Source: Gammaproteobacteria bacterium (lineage in GTDB: Bacteria; Pseudomonadota; Gammaproteobacteria; SZUA-152). Taken from it: a DNA stretch of 64,000 nt. This document shows, one piece after another, positions 15,459-24,447 of the stretch (position 1 is its first letter; each line of letters starts with the position of its first letter). Below the pieces are notes generated by a model. The model did not search any database, had not been told where the DNA came from, and saw only the letters and a list, made by a program, of their open reading frames with translations. A program made the position numbers and the translations under genes. The stretch covers positions 1 through 64,000 of the forward strand of contig JAVVEP010000013.1 of assembly GCA_032250735.1 (NCBI GenBank), in the 5' to 3' direction.

Positions 15459-15767
15459 ATGTCACAGCTACACACGGTAAACAAATCGCCTCTCGATCGC
15501 AATGCGCTGGAATCAGCGATCAGACACGCGACGAAAGGCAACGCCGTCCTCATGATCGAAGATGGCGTTTACGGTGCCATGAAAGGCACACAAAAGTCGG
15601 CAATGGTATCCGATGCAATGGGCGATATTTCTTTTTATGTCATGGGGCCCGACCTCAAGGCGCGAGGAATTGATGAAGGCCGCATTATAGATGGCGTCAA
15701 AGTGGTTGATTATAGCGGTTTTGTAACGTTGGTTGCAGAACACGGCATAACACAATCCTGGCTCTAG
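15459..15767 (+). CDS. dsrH: DsrH, subunit of the DsrEFH sulfurtransferase (no Cys20)
   Basis: 102 aa, TusB-like (AVLMIEDGVYGAMKGTQ, FYVMGPDLKARGI, GFVTLVAEHGITQSWL). The C-terminal W-L is typical. The Cys at position 20 of the Allochromatium protein is Ala20 here (ALESAIRHA), and the protein has no cysteine at all. The hexamer would then rely on DsrE Cys78 alone. An AAGAAGGAAGAG site precedes the start. Confidence 0.94.
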   Translation: MSQLHTVNKSPLDRNALESAIRHATKGNAVLMIEDGVYGAMKGTQKSAMVSDAMGDISFYVMGPDLKARGIDEGRIIDGVKVVDYSGFVTLVAEHGITQSWL

Positions 15768-15830
15768 CATTTTAGTCATTAAGCAAATCCAACCAAAATT
15801 AACTGAAAATAAACTGAAGGAGAGATTAAC

Positions 15831-16163
15831 ATGGCCCTAGAAGTAGCTGGCAAAACCGTCGAGACCGATGAAGAAGGTTACCTGGAAAACCGTGACGAAT
15901 GGGACATGGATGTTGCCAAAGCCATCGCCGCAGCAGAAGGTCTTGAAATGACCGACAGTCACTGGGAAGTGGTGAACTTCCTGCGTGAATATTATGAAGA
16001 ATACCAGATTGCGCCTGCGGTTCGCGTGTTGACCAAGGCCATCGGCAAAAAACTGGGCAAGGACAAAGGCAACAGCAAATATCTGTACGAACTGTACCCT
16101 TACGGCCCTGCCAAGCAGGCATGTAAGATTGCCGGTCTGCCCAAGCCTACCGGTTGCGTGTAA
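15831..16163 (+). CDS. dsrC: Sulfur carrier DsrC with both active cysteines
   Basis: 110 aa. The C-terminal arm QACKIAGLPKPTGCV holds Cys98 and the penultimate Cys109, ten residues apart, as needed for trisulfide chemistry. DsrC takes sulfur from DsrEFH, is oxidised by DsrAB, and is recycled by DsrMK. A strong AAGGAGAG site supports high expression. A 10-bp hairpin at 16195-16223 follows the gene. Contrast with the cysteine-free paralogue at 8274-8612. Confidence 0.97.
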   Translation: MALEVAGKTVETDEEGYLENRDEWDMDVAKAIAAAEGLEMTDSHWEVVNFLREYYEEYQIAPAVRVLTKAIGKKLGKDKGNSKYLYELYPYGPAKQACKIAGLPKPTGCV

Positions 16164-16194
16164 TTACGCAGCACTGAGTTGTTCGCACTATCTG

Positions 16195-16223
16195 ACCGGG
16201 CTGGTTTTATTTGCCAGCCCGGT
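16195..16223 (+). promoter_or_regulatory. Stem-loop between dsrC and dsrM
   Basis: Perfect 10-bp stem ACCGGGCTGG / CCAGCCCGGT with a 9-nt loop, in the 210-bp gap that is the widest in the first half of the dsr cluster. There is no T-run after it. It may act as a partial terminator or a 3'-stabilising hairpin that raises dsrC mRNA over dsrM. Confidence 0.5.
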
Positions 16224-16373
16224 TAGCGAACCACCACACAACAGGTCACGTTACTAAAAATCAGTCTGTTATCGACAATGTTTTGTATCGCGATAGCGCG
16301 CTTATTTTTATTTGCAGCTTGTTAGCAATCAAGATTCATTAATTAAACCCTTTTGTTAACCACAGGTTTACTC

Positions 16374-17090
16374 ATGACGCTTTCAGTGGTTTTTGCCATC
16401 TTGTTTTATGCTGCAGCACTGCTACTAATTGGCGGACTGGCACGCAAAATAATGGTTTATTCGCGCACACCTGCGCCACTCAAGATCCCCACCACACCCG
16501 CCCCCACCACCAAATCCGGCGTGGTCTGGCGCATGACCAAAGAGGTCACGGTCTTTCAAAGTCTGTTCAAGTCCAACAAATGGATCTGGTTGTTCGGCTG
16601 GGTGTTTCATGTCGCCCTGGCCCTGGTGCTACTGCGTCACCTGCGCTATTTCCAGGAACCCGTGTGGACCGTTGTCACCCTGATTCAACCCTTCGGCAAG
16701 TATGCCGCCTTTGCCATGCTGATTGGCCTGGGCGGATTGTGGGCGCGGCGTTTTCTGGTTGACCGCGTTCGCTACATTACCAATCTGTCTGACCACCTGA
16801 TGTTAGCACTGCTAGTGGCCATCGGACTCAGTGGTCTGGGCATCAAGTATCTTGCACACACCGATATCGTTGCGCTGAAGACCTACATGTTAGGGTTGCT
16901 GTATTTCGACCTGCAACCACTCCCCAGCGACGGTTTTGTGTTACTCCATTTGAGTCTGGTGATCATCCTGATGGTGATATTTCCCATCAGCAAACTGCTG
17001 CACGTACCAGGGCTGTTTTTCATGCCAACGCGTAACCAGGTCGATAACCCCCGCGAAGTTCGCCATACGGCGGGCTGGACGGCAGAATAA
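16374..17090 (+). CDS. dsrM: DsrM, membrane haem b subunit of DsrMKJOP
   Basis: 238 aa, NarI-like quinone-interacting membrane protein. Five hydrophobic segments: about 2-22, 73-90, 110-130, 140-160 and 180-205, with His residues in FHVALALVLLRHLRYF and HLSLVI suited to bind b haems. The ATG at 16374 has an AGG 8 nt upstream; an in-frame TTG at 16353 is less likely. Together with DsrK it moves electrons between DsrC thiols and quinones. Confidence 0.94.
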   Translation: MTLSVVFAILFYAAALLLIGGLARKIMVYSRTPAPLKIPTTPAPTTKSGVVWRMTKEVTVFQSLFKSNKWIWLFGWVFHVALALVLLRHLRYFQEPVWTVVTLIQPFGKYAAFAMLIGLGGLWARRFLVDRVRYITNLSDHLMLALLVAIGLSGLGIKYLAHTDIVALKTYMLGLLYFDLQPLPSDGFVLLHLSLVIILMVIFPISKLLHVPGLFFMPTRNQVDNPREVRHTAGWTAE

Positions 17091-17105
17091 AAACGAGGTT
17101 TAAAC

Positions 17106-18608
17106 GTGGCAGCCGACTTCGACACACCCGAGCTATTCAACAATATCGAGATCATCGATACGCCCAAATATGAGGCGGACACGATGGCTCATAGTAGCCC
17201 CTATGTGGCCAAGGCCGTCCACAATGAAAAACTCGGCTTCCCCGGCGAGCTGGTGGATAACTGGGAACAAAAAGCCGTTAGCCGTCTGGGAGAACTGGTG
17301 GATGGCTCACGGGCCCTGCGCACCTTTCTCGACAGCTGCGTGAAGTGCGGCGCCTGCACCGACAAATGCCACTACTACCTCGGCACCAAAGATCCGAAAA
17401 ACATGCCGGTGGCACGCCAGGATCTATTGCGCAGCATTTATCGCCGCTACTACACCGTGTCCGGCAAGTATTTTCCCAAACTGGTGGGCGCGCGCGACAT
17501 GGACAAGAGCGTACTGGACGAATGGTACAGCTACTTCCATCAGTGTTCGCAGTGCCGCCGCTGCTCCGTATTCTGCCCTTACGGCATAGATACCGCAGAA
17601 ATTTCCATGGCCGCACGCGACATCATGGACACGGTGGGCAAAGGCCAGAAATACTGCAATGAAATCCTCGGCAAGCTGCAGACCGTCGGCAATAACCTCG
17701 GCCTGCCAAAACCGGCCCTGCTTGATACGCTGGAAGGCCTGGAAGAGGAAGTGGAGGAAGATACCGGCGTCGCCGTCAAATATCCGTTAGATGTTAAAGG
17801 CGCCGATGTACTGCTGATCACGCCGTCGGCCGACTTCTTCGCCGAACCCCATATTGACGGGCTCATCGGTTACGGCAAGGTCTTCCATCAGGCCGGCATC
17901 AGCTGGACGCTGTCCTCATATGCCTCGGAAGCCGCCAACTTCTCCATGTTCATCGGCAGCGGCGACAACCTCAAGAAGGTTGCCCAGCGTATTCGCGATG
18001 CCGCCGAAGAGCTCGGCGTCAAGCGCATTATCGTCGGCGAGTGTGGCCATGCCTGGCGCGTGGCTTACAGCTTCTGGAATACCCTGATCGGTCCCTTCGA
18101 CTTTCTGGACCCCCGCTATCCTGCACCACAGCACATCGTTGAATTTACCTACGATCTGATTCAGCGCGGCGCATTGAATCTTGACAAGGAGGCCAACGAT
18201 CATCGGCGCATCACCTTCCACGATTCCTGCAATGTGGCGCGCGCCTCACGCATGGGTAACATCCCCGGCGGACAGTTCATTCTGCCGCGCGCATTGATCA
18301 AGGCTTCCGCCAACCACTTTTTTGACATGGCGCCCGAAACCATCCACGAAAACACCTTCTGTTGCGGTGGCGGCGGCGGCCTGTTGACCGACGATCTGCT
18401 GGAGCTGCGCATCAAGGGCGCGATGCCGCGCATGCAGGCCCTGAAGCAGGTGGTGGATGAACACAATGTAAATTCCATGGTCGCCATTTGCGCAATCTGC
18501 AAGGCCCAGTTCAATAAGGCATTGCCGGCGTACCAATTCCCCATGGATATGATTACCAGTTTGCACCAGGTGGTGGGCGACGCCATCCAGCTGGGCACCA
18601 AAGACTAG
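17106..18608 (+). CDS. dsrK: DsrK, HdrD-like catalytic Fe-S subunit
   Basis: 500 aa, starting with GTG (GAGG site 8 nt upstream). Two ferredoxin-type clusters: CVKCGACTDKCHYYLG and QCSQCRRCSVFCPYGI. The C-terminal CCG domains, with FCCGGGGGLLTDD near residue 420, bind the special [4Fe-4S] cluster that handles the DsrC disulfide/trisulfide. Peripheral, on the cytoplasmic side of DsrM, 15 bp downstream of dsrM. Confidence 0.96.
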   Translation: MAADFDTPELFNNIEIIDTPKYEADTMAHSSPYVAKAVHNEKLGFPGELVDNWEQKAVSRLGELVDGSRALRTFLDSCVKCGACTDKCHYYLGTKDPKNMPVARQDLLRSIYRRYYTVSGKYFPKLVGARDMDKSVLDEWYSYFHQCSQCRRCSVFCPYGIDTAEISMAARDIMDTVGKGQKYCNEILGKLQTVGNNLGLPKPALLDTLEGLEEEVEEDTGVAVKYPLDVKGADVLLITPSADFFAEPHIDGLIGYGKVFHQAGISWTLSSYASEAANFSMFIGSGDNLKKVAQRIRDAAEELGVKRIIVGECGHAWRVAYSFWNTLIGPFDFLDPRYPAPQHIVEFTYDLIQRGALNLDKEANDHRRITFHDSCNVARASRMGNIPGGQFILPRALIKASANHFFDMAPETIHENTFCCGGGGGLLTDDLLELRIKGAMPRMQALKQVVDEHNVNSMVAICAICKAQFNKALPAYQFPMDMITSLHQVVGDAIQLGTKD

Positions 18609-18677
18609 ATTTCGACCATTTTATAAACGATAACGATTTGAACCAATCGACACCCAGTGGATTAGGAGACTGACGCT

Positions 18678-20654
18678 ATGGCTACGCCGGCAGACGAAGT
18701 AAAAAAAGACTACACCTTCCGCAAATTTAAGGATGGCGACCATGAGATCACCCGTTGGAGTGAGCAGATCTTTGTTGCCGATCACTCGCACAAATGTCCA
18801 ACCTATGTACACCAGACTCCACCCTGCCAGGGCAGCTGTCCCTCGGGCGAAGACATTCGCGGCTGGCTGAACATTGTACGCGGCATTGAAAAACCCACGG
18901 AAGGAATCGACTGGAAAGAATACGCCTTTCGCCGTTCAACCCAGGCCAATCCCTTCCCGTCGGTCATGGGCCGCGTCTGCCCCGCCCCCTGTCAGGATGG
19001 CTGTAACCGCAACCAGGTTGACGACTTTGTGGGCATCAACGCCGTCGAGCAGTTCATCGGTGACAGCGCGCTGGATGCCGGCCTGAAATTTACACCGGGC
19101 CCGGATACCGGCAAAAAGGTCGCCATCATCGGTGGCGGCCCCTGTGGCCTGGCGGCCGCTTACCAGCTGCGCCTGCGCGGCCATGCCTGCACCATCTTCG
19201 ATGACCACGAAGACCTGGGCGGCATGATGATGTACGGCATTCCAGGGTATCGTACCCCGCGTGACGTGCTGCACGGCGAGATGAATCGCATTATCGAGAT
19301 GGGTGTGGAAACCCGCCTGAAGACCCGCGTGGGTGAAGACATCACCCTGGCCGAACTGGAAAAGCAGTTTGACGCCGTGTTATTCGCCATCGGCGCGCAG
19401 TCCGGTCGTGACCTGCCGGTGGACAACTTTACCGAAGCCAGCAACTGTCTGTCGGGTGTTGCCTTCCTCGCCGCCTTTAACCAAGGCCGCCTGAAAGGCG
19501 TGGCCGGCAAAGTGGTCGTTATCGGTGGTGGCGATACCTCCATCGACGTGGCATCGGTGGCCCGCCGTATCGGTAAGATCACCGATATCCACGAAAATGA
19601 TCGCCCGGAAAACATCATTCTGGGCCAAACGGCTCACGATGTTGTCGGTGTTGCCAACCGTGAAGGCGCCGAGGTTGCACTGCTTTCCCGCCACCCCATC
19701 TCCAGCATGACGGCCGCCAAACATGAAATTGACGATGCGACCCGCGAAGGTGTCGAAATTATCGATTCCATCGACCCGGTCGGCGTCATCATGGGCGCCA
19801 ATGGCCGCGCCACTGCATTGCGCGTGCGCAAGCTGCAGTGGGAAGGCAGCAAGATGACGCCTATCGAAGGCTCTGAATATGATATCGAAGCCGATCTGAT
19901 CGTCTCGGCGATCGGTCAAACCGGCAACCTGAAAGGCATGGAAGAGTTTGGTAACGCGCGCGGCCTGATCGACGCCGATGCAAATTTCCAGGTGCCGAAT
20001 AAACCCGGCTTCTTTGTCGCGGGCGATATCGTGCAGCCGCATTTGCTGACCACGGTGATTGGCCAGGCATCGGTGGCTGTGGAAAGCATCGACCACTACC
20101 TCAACCATAAAAAACAGGGTAAACGTCCGAAGGTTGATGTACATCACTTCGACCTGTTGAACAAGTTGCGCGAAACTCACCACGAACCTGCCCACTTCGA
20201 CCCTGAGGGCGATGCCAAGGTACGCGGTATCGACCGTGGTCTACGCGGTACCTCGGATGCGGATTTTGCGATCCACAATTACGAAGACCGCTCCGCGCAT
20301 CAGATTATTTCCGCTGACAAGCTGTTCCTCGGTCATTTCAAAAACGAAGAACGCCATGTCCGCACCGAAGAGGTGCCGAGCGCCGAAGAGGTGCTGGGTC
20401 ACTTCGAGGAACGCATGAATGCGTTGACGGAAGAGGAAACGATCGCCGAGGCCAAACGCTGCATGAGCTGCGGCATGTGTTTCGAATGCGACAACTGCGT
20501 GATTTACTGCCCGCAGGATGCCGTGTTCAAGGTCGATAAAACACAGTCCACTACGGGTCGTTACGTCGATACCGATTACAACAAATGCATTGGTTGTCAC
20601 ATCTGTGCAGACGTGTGCCCTACCGGCTATATCCAGATGGGCCTTGGTGAATAA
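18678..20654 (+). CDS. dsrL: DsrL, iron-sulfur flavoprotein NAD(P)H:acceptor oxidoreductase
   Basis: 658 aa, related to the small subunit of glutamate synthase. Order: N-terminal Cys-rich helical domain (CPTYVHQTPPCQGSCPSGED, CPAPCQDGCNR), FAD domain (VAIIGGGPCGLAAAY, about 150), NAD(P)H domain (VVVIGGGDTSIDVA, about 277), then a C-terminal two-cluster ferredoxin (CMSCGMCFECDNC, CIGCHICADVCPTGY). It takes electrons from DsrAB-linked sulfur oxidation to NAD(P)+ and is essential in sulfur oxidisers. An AGGAG site precedes the start. Confidence 0.96.
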   Translation: MATPADEVKKDYTFRKFKDGDHEITRWSEQIFVADHSHKCPTYVHQTPPCQGSCPSGEDIRGWLNIVRGIEKPTEGIDWKEYAFRRSTQANPFPSVMGRVCPAPCQDGCNRNQVDDFVGINAVEQFIGDSALDAGLKFTPGPDTGKKVAIIGGGPCGLAAAYQLRLRGHACTIFDDHEDLGGMMMYGIPGYRTPRDVLHGEMNRIIEMGVETRLKTRVGEDITLAELEKQFDAVLFAIGAQSGRDLPVDNFTEASNCLSGVAFLAAFNQGRLKGVAGKVVVIGGGDTSIDVASVARRIGKITDIHENDRPENIILGQTAHDVVGVANREGAEVALLSRHPISSMTAAKHEIDDATREGVEIIDSIDPVGVIMGANGRATALRVRKLQWEGSKMTPIEGSEYDIEADLIVSAIGQTGNLKGMEEFGNARGLIDADANFQVPNKPGFFVAGDIVQPHLLTTVIGQASVAVESIDHYLNHKKQGKRPKVDVHHFDLLNKLRETHHEPAHFDPEGDAKVRGIDRGLRGTSDADFAIHNYEDRSAHQIISADKLFLGHFKNEERHVRTEEVPSAEEVLGHFEERMNALTEEETIAEAKRCMSCGMCFECDNCVIYCPQDAVFKVDKTQSTTGRYVDTDYNKCIGCHICADVCPTGYIQMGLGE

Positions 20655-20693
20655 GGCCTGGATTGAAATACCGATGGCAAATGTACTGGAGTG

Positions 20694-21092
20694 ATGAGCT
20701 TGAAACCTTACTGGCGTCCTTTTATATCGTTGTTTATTTTCGTCACGCTGGCGACACCGGCTCTGGCCGGTGCGCCACGTCCCGATATCCCTGATGCGAT
20801 AAAGGGAGAACAGTGCGTGGAAGACACCGACTTTATGCGCAGGAACCACATGGATGTGTTGCTGCATCAGCGTGACGAGACGATGCATAAGGGTATTCGT
20901 ACCAAAAAGCACAGTCTGAAAGAGTGTTTCACCTGTCACGTGGTAAAAGACGCCAACAACACGCCAGTATCCGTCAGCAACCCAAAACATTTCTGCCGCG
21001 AGTGTCATGACTATGCCGCAGTGAAGGTTGACTGTTTCCAGTGCCACACCTCTGTACCGGGTGGGCGCAAGGCAACGGGGGCAAGATTATGA
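20694..21092 (+). CDS. dsrJ: DsrJ, periplasmic trihaem cytochrome c
   Basis: 132 aa with an N-terminal signal/anchor (RPFISLFIFVTLATPALAGA). Three CxxCH sites: CFTCH, CRECH and CFQCH. The Cys in GEQCVEDTDFMRRNHMD matches the unusual haem ligand Cys known in DsrJ. Part of the DsrMKJOP complex on the periplasmic side. Its stop overlaps the dsrO start (ATGA). GTG at 20691 is an alternative start one codon earlier. Confidence 0.94.
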   Translation: MSLKPYWRPFISLFIFVTLATPALAGAPRPDIPDAIKGEQCVEDTDFMRRNHMDVLLHQRDETMHKGIRTKKHSLKECFTCHVVKDANNTPVSVSNPKHFCRECHDYAAVKVDCFQCHTSVPGGRKATGARL

Positions 21093-21859
21093 GCAATACA
21101 CCGCAACAACAGGCCGGCGAACCGGCGGAGCAGAATCAGATCGACAGCTATCGCCGTAAACTCCTTGGTGGTGGCGCCGCCATTGCGGGCGCTGCAGCCC
21201 TCGGCCCTGGCGTGTTCTTTACCAGCGTGGCACGTGCCAAACCTGCCGACCAGGCGGTCAGCAGTGAGGTGCGCTGGGGTTTCCTGATCGACGCCAACAA
21301 GTGTGCCGATAATTGCGACAAATGTGTCACCGCCTGCAATGACGAGCATAACCTCACCGGCTTCGGGCGTCCCGAAACCGATGCCCAGTGGATTCGCGCC
21401 GTCACCCTGCGTGACCGGAAAACCGGACACACCACCAAGCTACCGATGATGTGCCAGCACTGTGCGCACCCGCCCTGCGTTGACGTCTGCCCCACCGGCG
21501 CCTCCTTCAAGCGGGCCGACGGTATTGTGCTGGTGGACAAGCACATCTGCATTGGTTGCCGCTACTGCATGATGGCCTGCCCCTACAAGGCACGCTCCTT
21601 TGTGCACGAAACCATCACCAACCAGCAGGAATATTCGCCGCGCGGCAAGGGTACCGTCGAAAGCTGCACCCTGTGCGTGCACCGTGTGGACAAGGGCGAG
21701 ATTCCCGCCTGCGCCGAGGCCTGTCCGGAAAAGGCCATTCTGTTCGGGAATCTGAATGATCCCGGCAGCGACATCAGCCAACGCATGGCCACTGAGGCAT
21801 CCACCGAGGTTCGCGGTGATTTGCGCCTGGATCTGGGCGTGCGTTACCAGGGTATTTAA
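21089..21859 (+). CDS. dsrO: DsrO, periplasmic Fe-S protein exported by Tat
   Basis: 256 aa. Twin-arginine signal SYRRKLLGGGAAIAGAAALG, cleaved near ARA. Four [4Fe-4S]-type motifs follow: NKCADNCDKCVTAC, CQHCAHPPCVDVCP, CIGCRYCMMACPYKARSF and CTLCVHRVDKGEIPACAEAC. Like other NrfC/HybA-type subunits, it links the DsrJ cytochrome to the NrfD-like DsrP. The start at 21089, overlapping the dsrJ stop, gives the correct Tat signal. Confidence 0.95.
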   Translation: MSNTPQQQAGEPAEQNQIDSYRRKLLGGGAAIAGAAALGPGVFFTSVARAKPADQAVSSEVRWGFLIDANKCADNCDKCVTACNDEHNLTGFGRPETDAQWIRAVTLRDRKTGHTTKLPMMCQHCAHPPCVDVCPTGASFKRADGIVLVDKHICIGCRYCMMACPYKARSFVHETITNQQEYSPRGKGTVESCTLCVHRVDKGEIPACAEACPEKAILFGNLNDPGSDISQRMATEASTEVRGDLRLDLGVRYQGI

Positions 21860-21959
21860 AGCACAGTGCTAAGGACTAAGAAGGACTAGGTTCAGGCGAT
21901 ACGCAATGGCGTGTGCCGGAATGACGATATGAAAAAGAACCAGTGGTGAGCAAAAACAA

Positions 21960-23177
21960 ATGAAACCAACGACCTTTCGTGAAATTGACGGTACCAGCAA
22001 GGGCTACTACGTCCTGTTAGGCCTGTTGGGCCTGATACTCGCTGCAGGCCTGGGCTCCGCCTACTACATGGAACACAACGGCCACTGGGTCACCGGCATG
22101 AATAACCAGATCGTCTGGGGCATGCCGCACGTGTTCGCGGTGTTCCTGATTGTCGCCGCCTCTGGCGCACTCAACGTCGCATCCATCTCCTCCGTTTTCG
22201 GCAAGACCTCGTACAAACCGCTGGCGCCGCTGTCCGGCCTGCTGGCCATTGCCCTGTTGATCGGCGGCCTGATGGTGCTGGTGCTCGACCTCGGTCGCCC
22301 CGACCGCCTGATCGTGGCCATGACCTACTACAACTTCAAGTCCATCTTTGCCTGGAATATGATCCTGTATAACGGTTTCCTGGCCATTGTGATCATCTAT
22401 CTGTGGACCATGATGCAGCGCAAGATGAACAAATATTCCAAAGTGGCCGGATTTTTTGCCTTTATCTGGCGACTGGCATTGACCATCGGTACCGGCTCCA
22501 TTTTTGGCTTCATCGTGGCCCGCCAATACTATGATGCCGCGATCATGGCCCCCATGTTTGTGGTCATGTCCTTTTCGTTTGGGCTGGCCTTTATGCTGAT
22601 CGTCCTGCTGGCCACCTATCAGTGGACCGGCCGCGAGATCGGTAGCCATATCGTCTCCCGCCTGCAACGTCTGCAGGGCCTGTTTGTCGCAGCAGTATTG
22701 CTGTTTGTGGTGATCTTTCATCTCACCAACCTCTACGCAACCCAGCATCACGGCGTCGAGAATTTCATTCTCGCGGGCGATAATATTTACAGCGGCCTGT
22801 TTTGGGTCGGTTACCTGCTGCTGGGCACCGTGTTTCCATTGATCATCTGTTACGCACCGGCCTTCCGCGCCTCTATCGGCTGGACCGCAGCGGCGGCGGT
22901 CATGGTGATCGCTGGCGGCCTGTCACAGATGTACATGATCATCATCGGCGGACAGGCCTACCCCATGGACCTGTTTCCGGGCAAGGATGTCAGCAGCAGT
23001 TTCTATGACGGTGTGGTGGCCAGCTATGCACCCAGCGCACCGGAAGTCGCCCTGGGTCTGGGCGGCACCGCAGTAACCTTTATCGCGGTGATGATCGCCA
23101 TCAAGGTGCTGCGCTTCCTGCCGCTCAGTCTGGCCAATTCCCAGACCGATCCGCACTATTCAGCAGAGGAAAGATAA
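21960..23177 (+). CDS. dsrP: DsrP, NrfD-like membrane subunit
   Basis: 405 aa with about ten transmembrane segments spread over the full length (first at about 15-35, last at about 365-385). NrfD-family integral membrane quinone-reactive subunit of DsrMKJOP. The start lies 100 bp after dsrO with a weak GGTGAGC site. Completes the transmembrane complex with DsrO and DsrJ. Confidence 0.95.
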   Translation: MKPTTFREIDGTSKGYYVLLGLLGLILAAGLGSAYYMEHNGHWVTGMNNQIVWGMPHVFAVFLIVAASGALNVASISSVFGKTSYKPLAPLSGLLAIALLIGGLMVLVLDLGRPDRLIVAMTYYNFKSIFAWNMILYNGFLAIVIIYLWTMMQRKMNKYSKVAGFFAFIWRLALTIGTGSIFGFIVARQYYDAAIMAPMFVVMSFSFGLAFMLIVLLATYQWTGREIGSHIVSRLQRLQGLFVAAVLLFVVIFHLTNLYATQHHGVENFILAGDNIYSGLFWVGYLLLGTVFPLIICYAPAFRASIGWTAAAAVMVIAGGLSQMYMIIIGGQAYPMDLFPGKDVSSSFYDGVVASYAPSAPEVALGLGGTAVTFIAVMIAIKVLRFLPLSLANSQTDPHYSAEER

Positions 23178-23293
23178 AAGATGAAAGATGAAAGTAACTG
23201 CATAGCAATCATACCTGCAACGGTTCGGAACAATGGCGCCGTTACCGACCTTTCTCTTGTCCCTTTTCTCTTTCCACTTTGCCCTTTCCTCTG

Positions 23294-24295
23294 ATGGCTA
23301 CTGAACATCCCTTCGCACAATATGTCCGCATCCTCGGCAAAGGCAAAAACGGCTCGCGGCCGCTAACCCAGGACGAGGCCTTCGAGGCCTTCCGCATGAT
23401 CCTGGCGGATGAGGTGCACCCCGAACAGCTGGGCGCCTTCCTGATGCTGATGCGGGTCAAGGAAGAAACGCCGGAAGAGCTGGCCGGCTTTATCCGTGCG
23501 GTGAAGCAGACCCTGGTGATCCCCCCGGATGCGCCGGAGGTCCATCTGGACTGGTCCAGCTATGCCGGCAAGCGTCGCCACCTGCCATGGTTTATCCTCT
23601 CCAACCTGCTGCTGGCGCAGAACGGCATCAACATTTTCATGCACGGCGCCAGCGGCCACACCGCCGGGCGCATGTACACCAAGGATGTGCTGAGCGCCCT
23701 GGGGATCGCCCCCTGCACCTCGCTGCAGGAATCGGCCGAGCGTATCCGCGCAACGGGTTTTGCCTATCTTGACCTCGAATACCTCAGCCCCAAACTGCAC
23801 ACGATCATCGAACTGCGGCCCATTCTCGGCCTGCGTTCACCCGTGCATACCATCGCCCGCATGCTCAACCCGTTTGACGCCGAGTACGTGATGCAGGGCA
23901 TCTTCCACCCTGGTTATCGCCCCATGCACCAGGAGGCCGCCCTGCTGCTCAAACAGCCCCACCTGGCGGTCATCAAGGGCGATGGCGGTGAGATCGAGCG
24001 CGACCCGGATACCGCCTGCCTGGTACAAAGCGTGCACCATGGCGAACTGTCCGATGAAGAGTGGCCCGCCCTGTACACCAAGCGCCACGTCAAGGATCCC
24101 GAGCTGGATGTACAGCGCCTGCGCGCCGCCTGGCAGGGTGACGACAGCGACGAATACGGCATTGGTGCGGTCATCGGCACCACCGCCATCGTCCTGAAAA
24201 TGATGGGCCGCGCCCCTGACATCGCCACTGCCGAGGCGCAGGCCAGGGCCCTGTGGGAGGCGCGGGCGAAGGAGAATTTCGGCGCCGCCGCCTGA
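23294..24295 (+). CDS. YbiB/TrpD-like phosphoribosyltransferase-fold protein in the dsr cluster
   Basis: 333 aa with the glycosyltransferase family 3 (anthranilate phosphoribosyltransferase-like) fold: helical N-domain with LTQDEAFEAFRMILADEVHPEQLGAF, then HLPWFILSNLLLAQNG, IFMHGASGHTAGRMYTKDVL and VIKGDGGEIERDPD. The classical KHGN/PRPP loop of TrpD is changed, as in E. coli YbiB, which binds nucleic acid rather than acting in tryptophan synthesis. Genes of this type recur near dsrN in sulfur oxidisers, but its role is unknown. ATG at 23294 is chosen; an in-frame TTG lies 15 nt upstream. Confidence 0.82.
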   Translation: MATEHPFAQYVRILGKGKNGSRPLTQDEAFEAFRMILADEVHPEQLGAFLMLMRVKEETPEELAGFIRAVKQTLVIPPDAPEVHLDWSSYAGKRRHLPWFILSNLLLAQNGINIFMHGASGHTAGRMYTKDVLSALGIAPCTSLQESAERIRATGFAYLDLEYLSPKLHTIIELRPILGLRSPVHTIARMLNPFDAEYVMQGIFHPGYRPMHQEAALLLKQPHLAVIKGDGGEIERDPDTACLVQSVHHGELSDEEWPALYTKRHVKDPELDVQRLRAAWQGDDSDEYGIGAVIGTTAIVLKMMGRAPDIATAEAQARALWEARAKENFGAAA

Positions 24296-24447
24296 GCGCG
24301 GCTTGAAAAGTCCCCGCGCGTTGAAATCCGGTTTACAACCCCCATTTAGCCTGTGTAAGCCCTGGCACGGCGGCAAAGGCCGGCCGGCCTCGCCGGTAGC
24401 CGGGGTCTTTTCCACCGCCTGTTTTCAGCCCTGATCCGTCTGACGCC

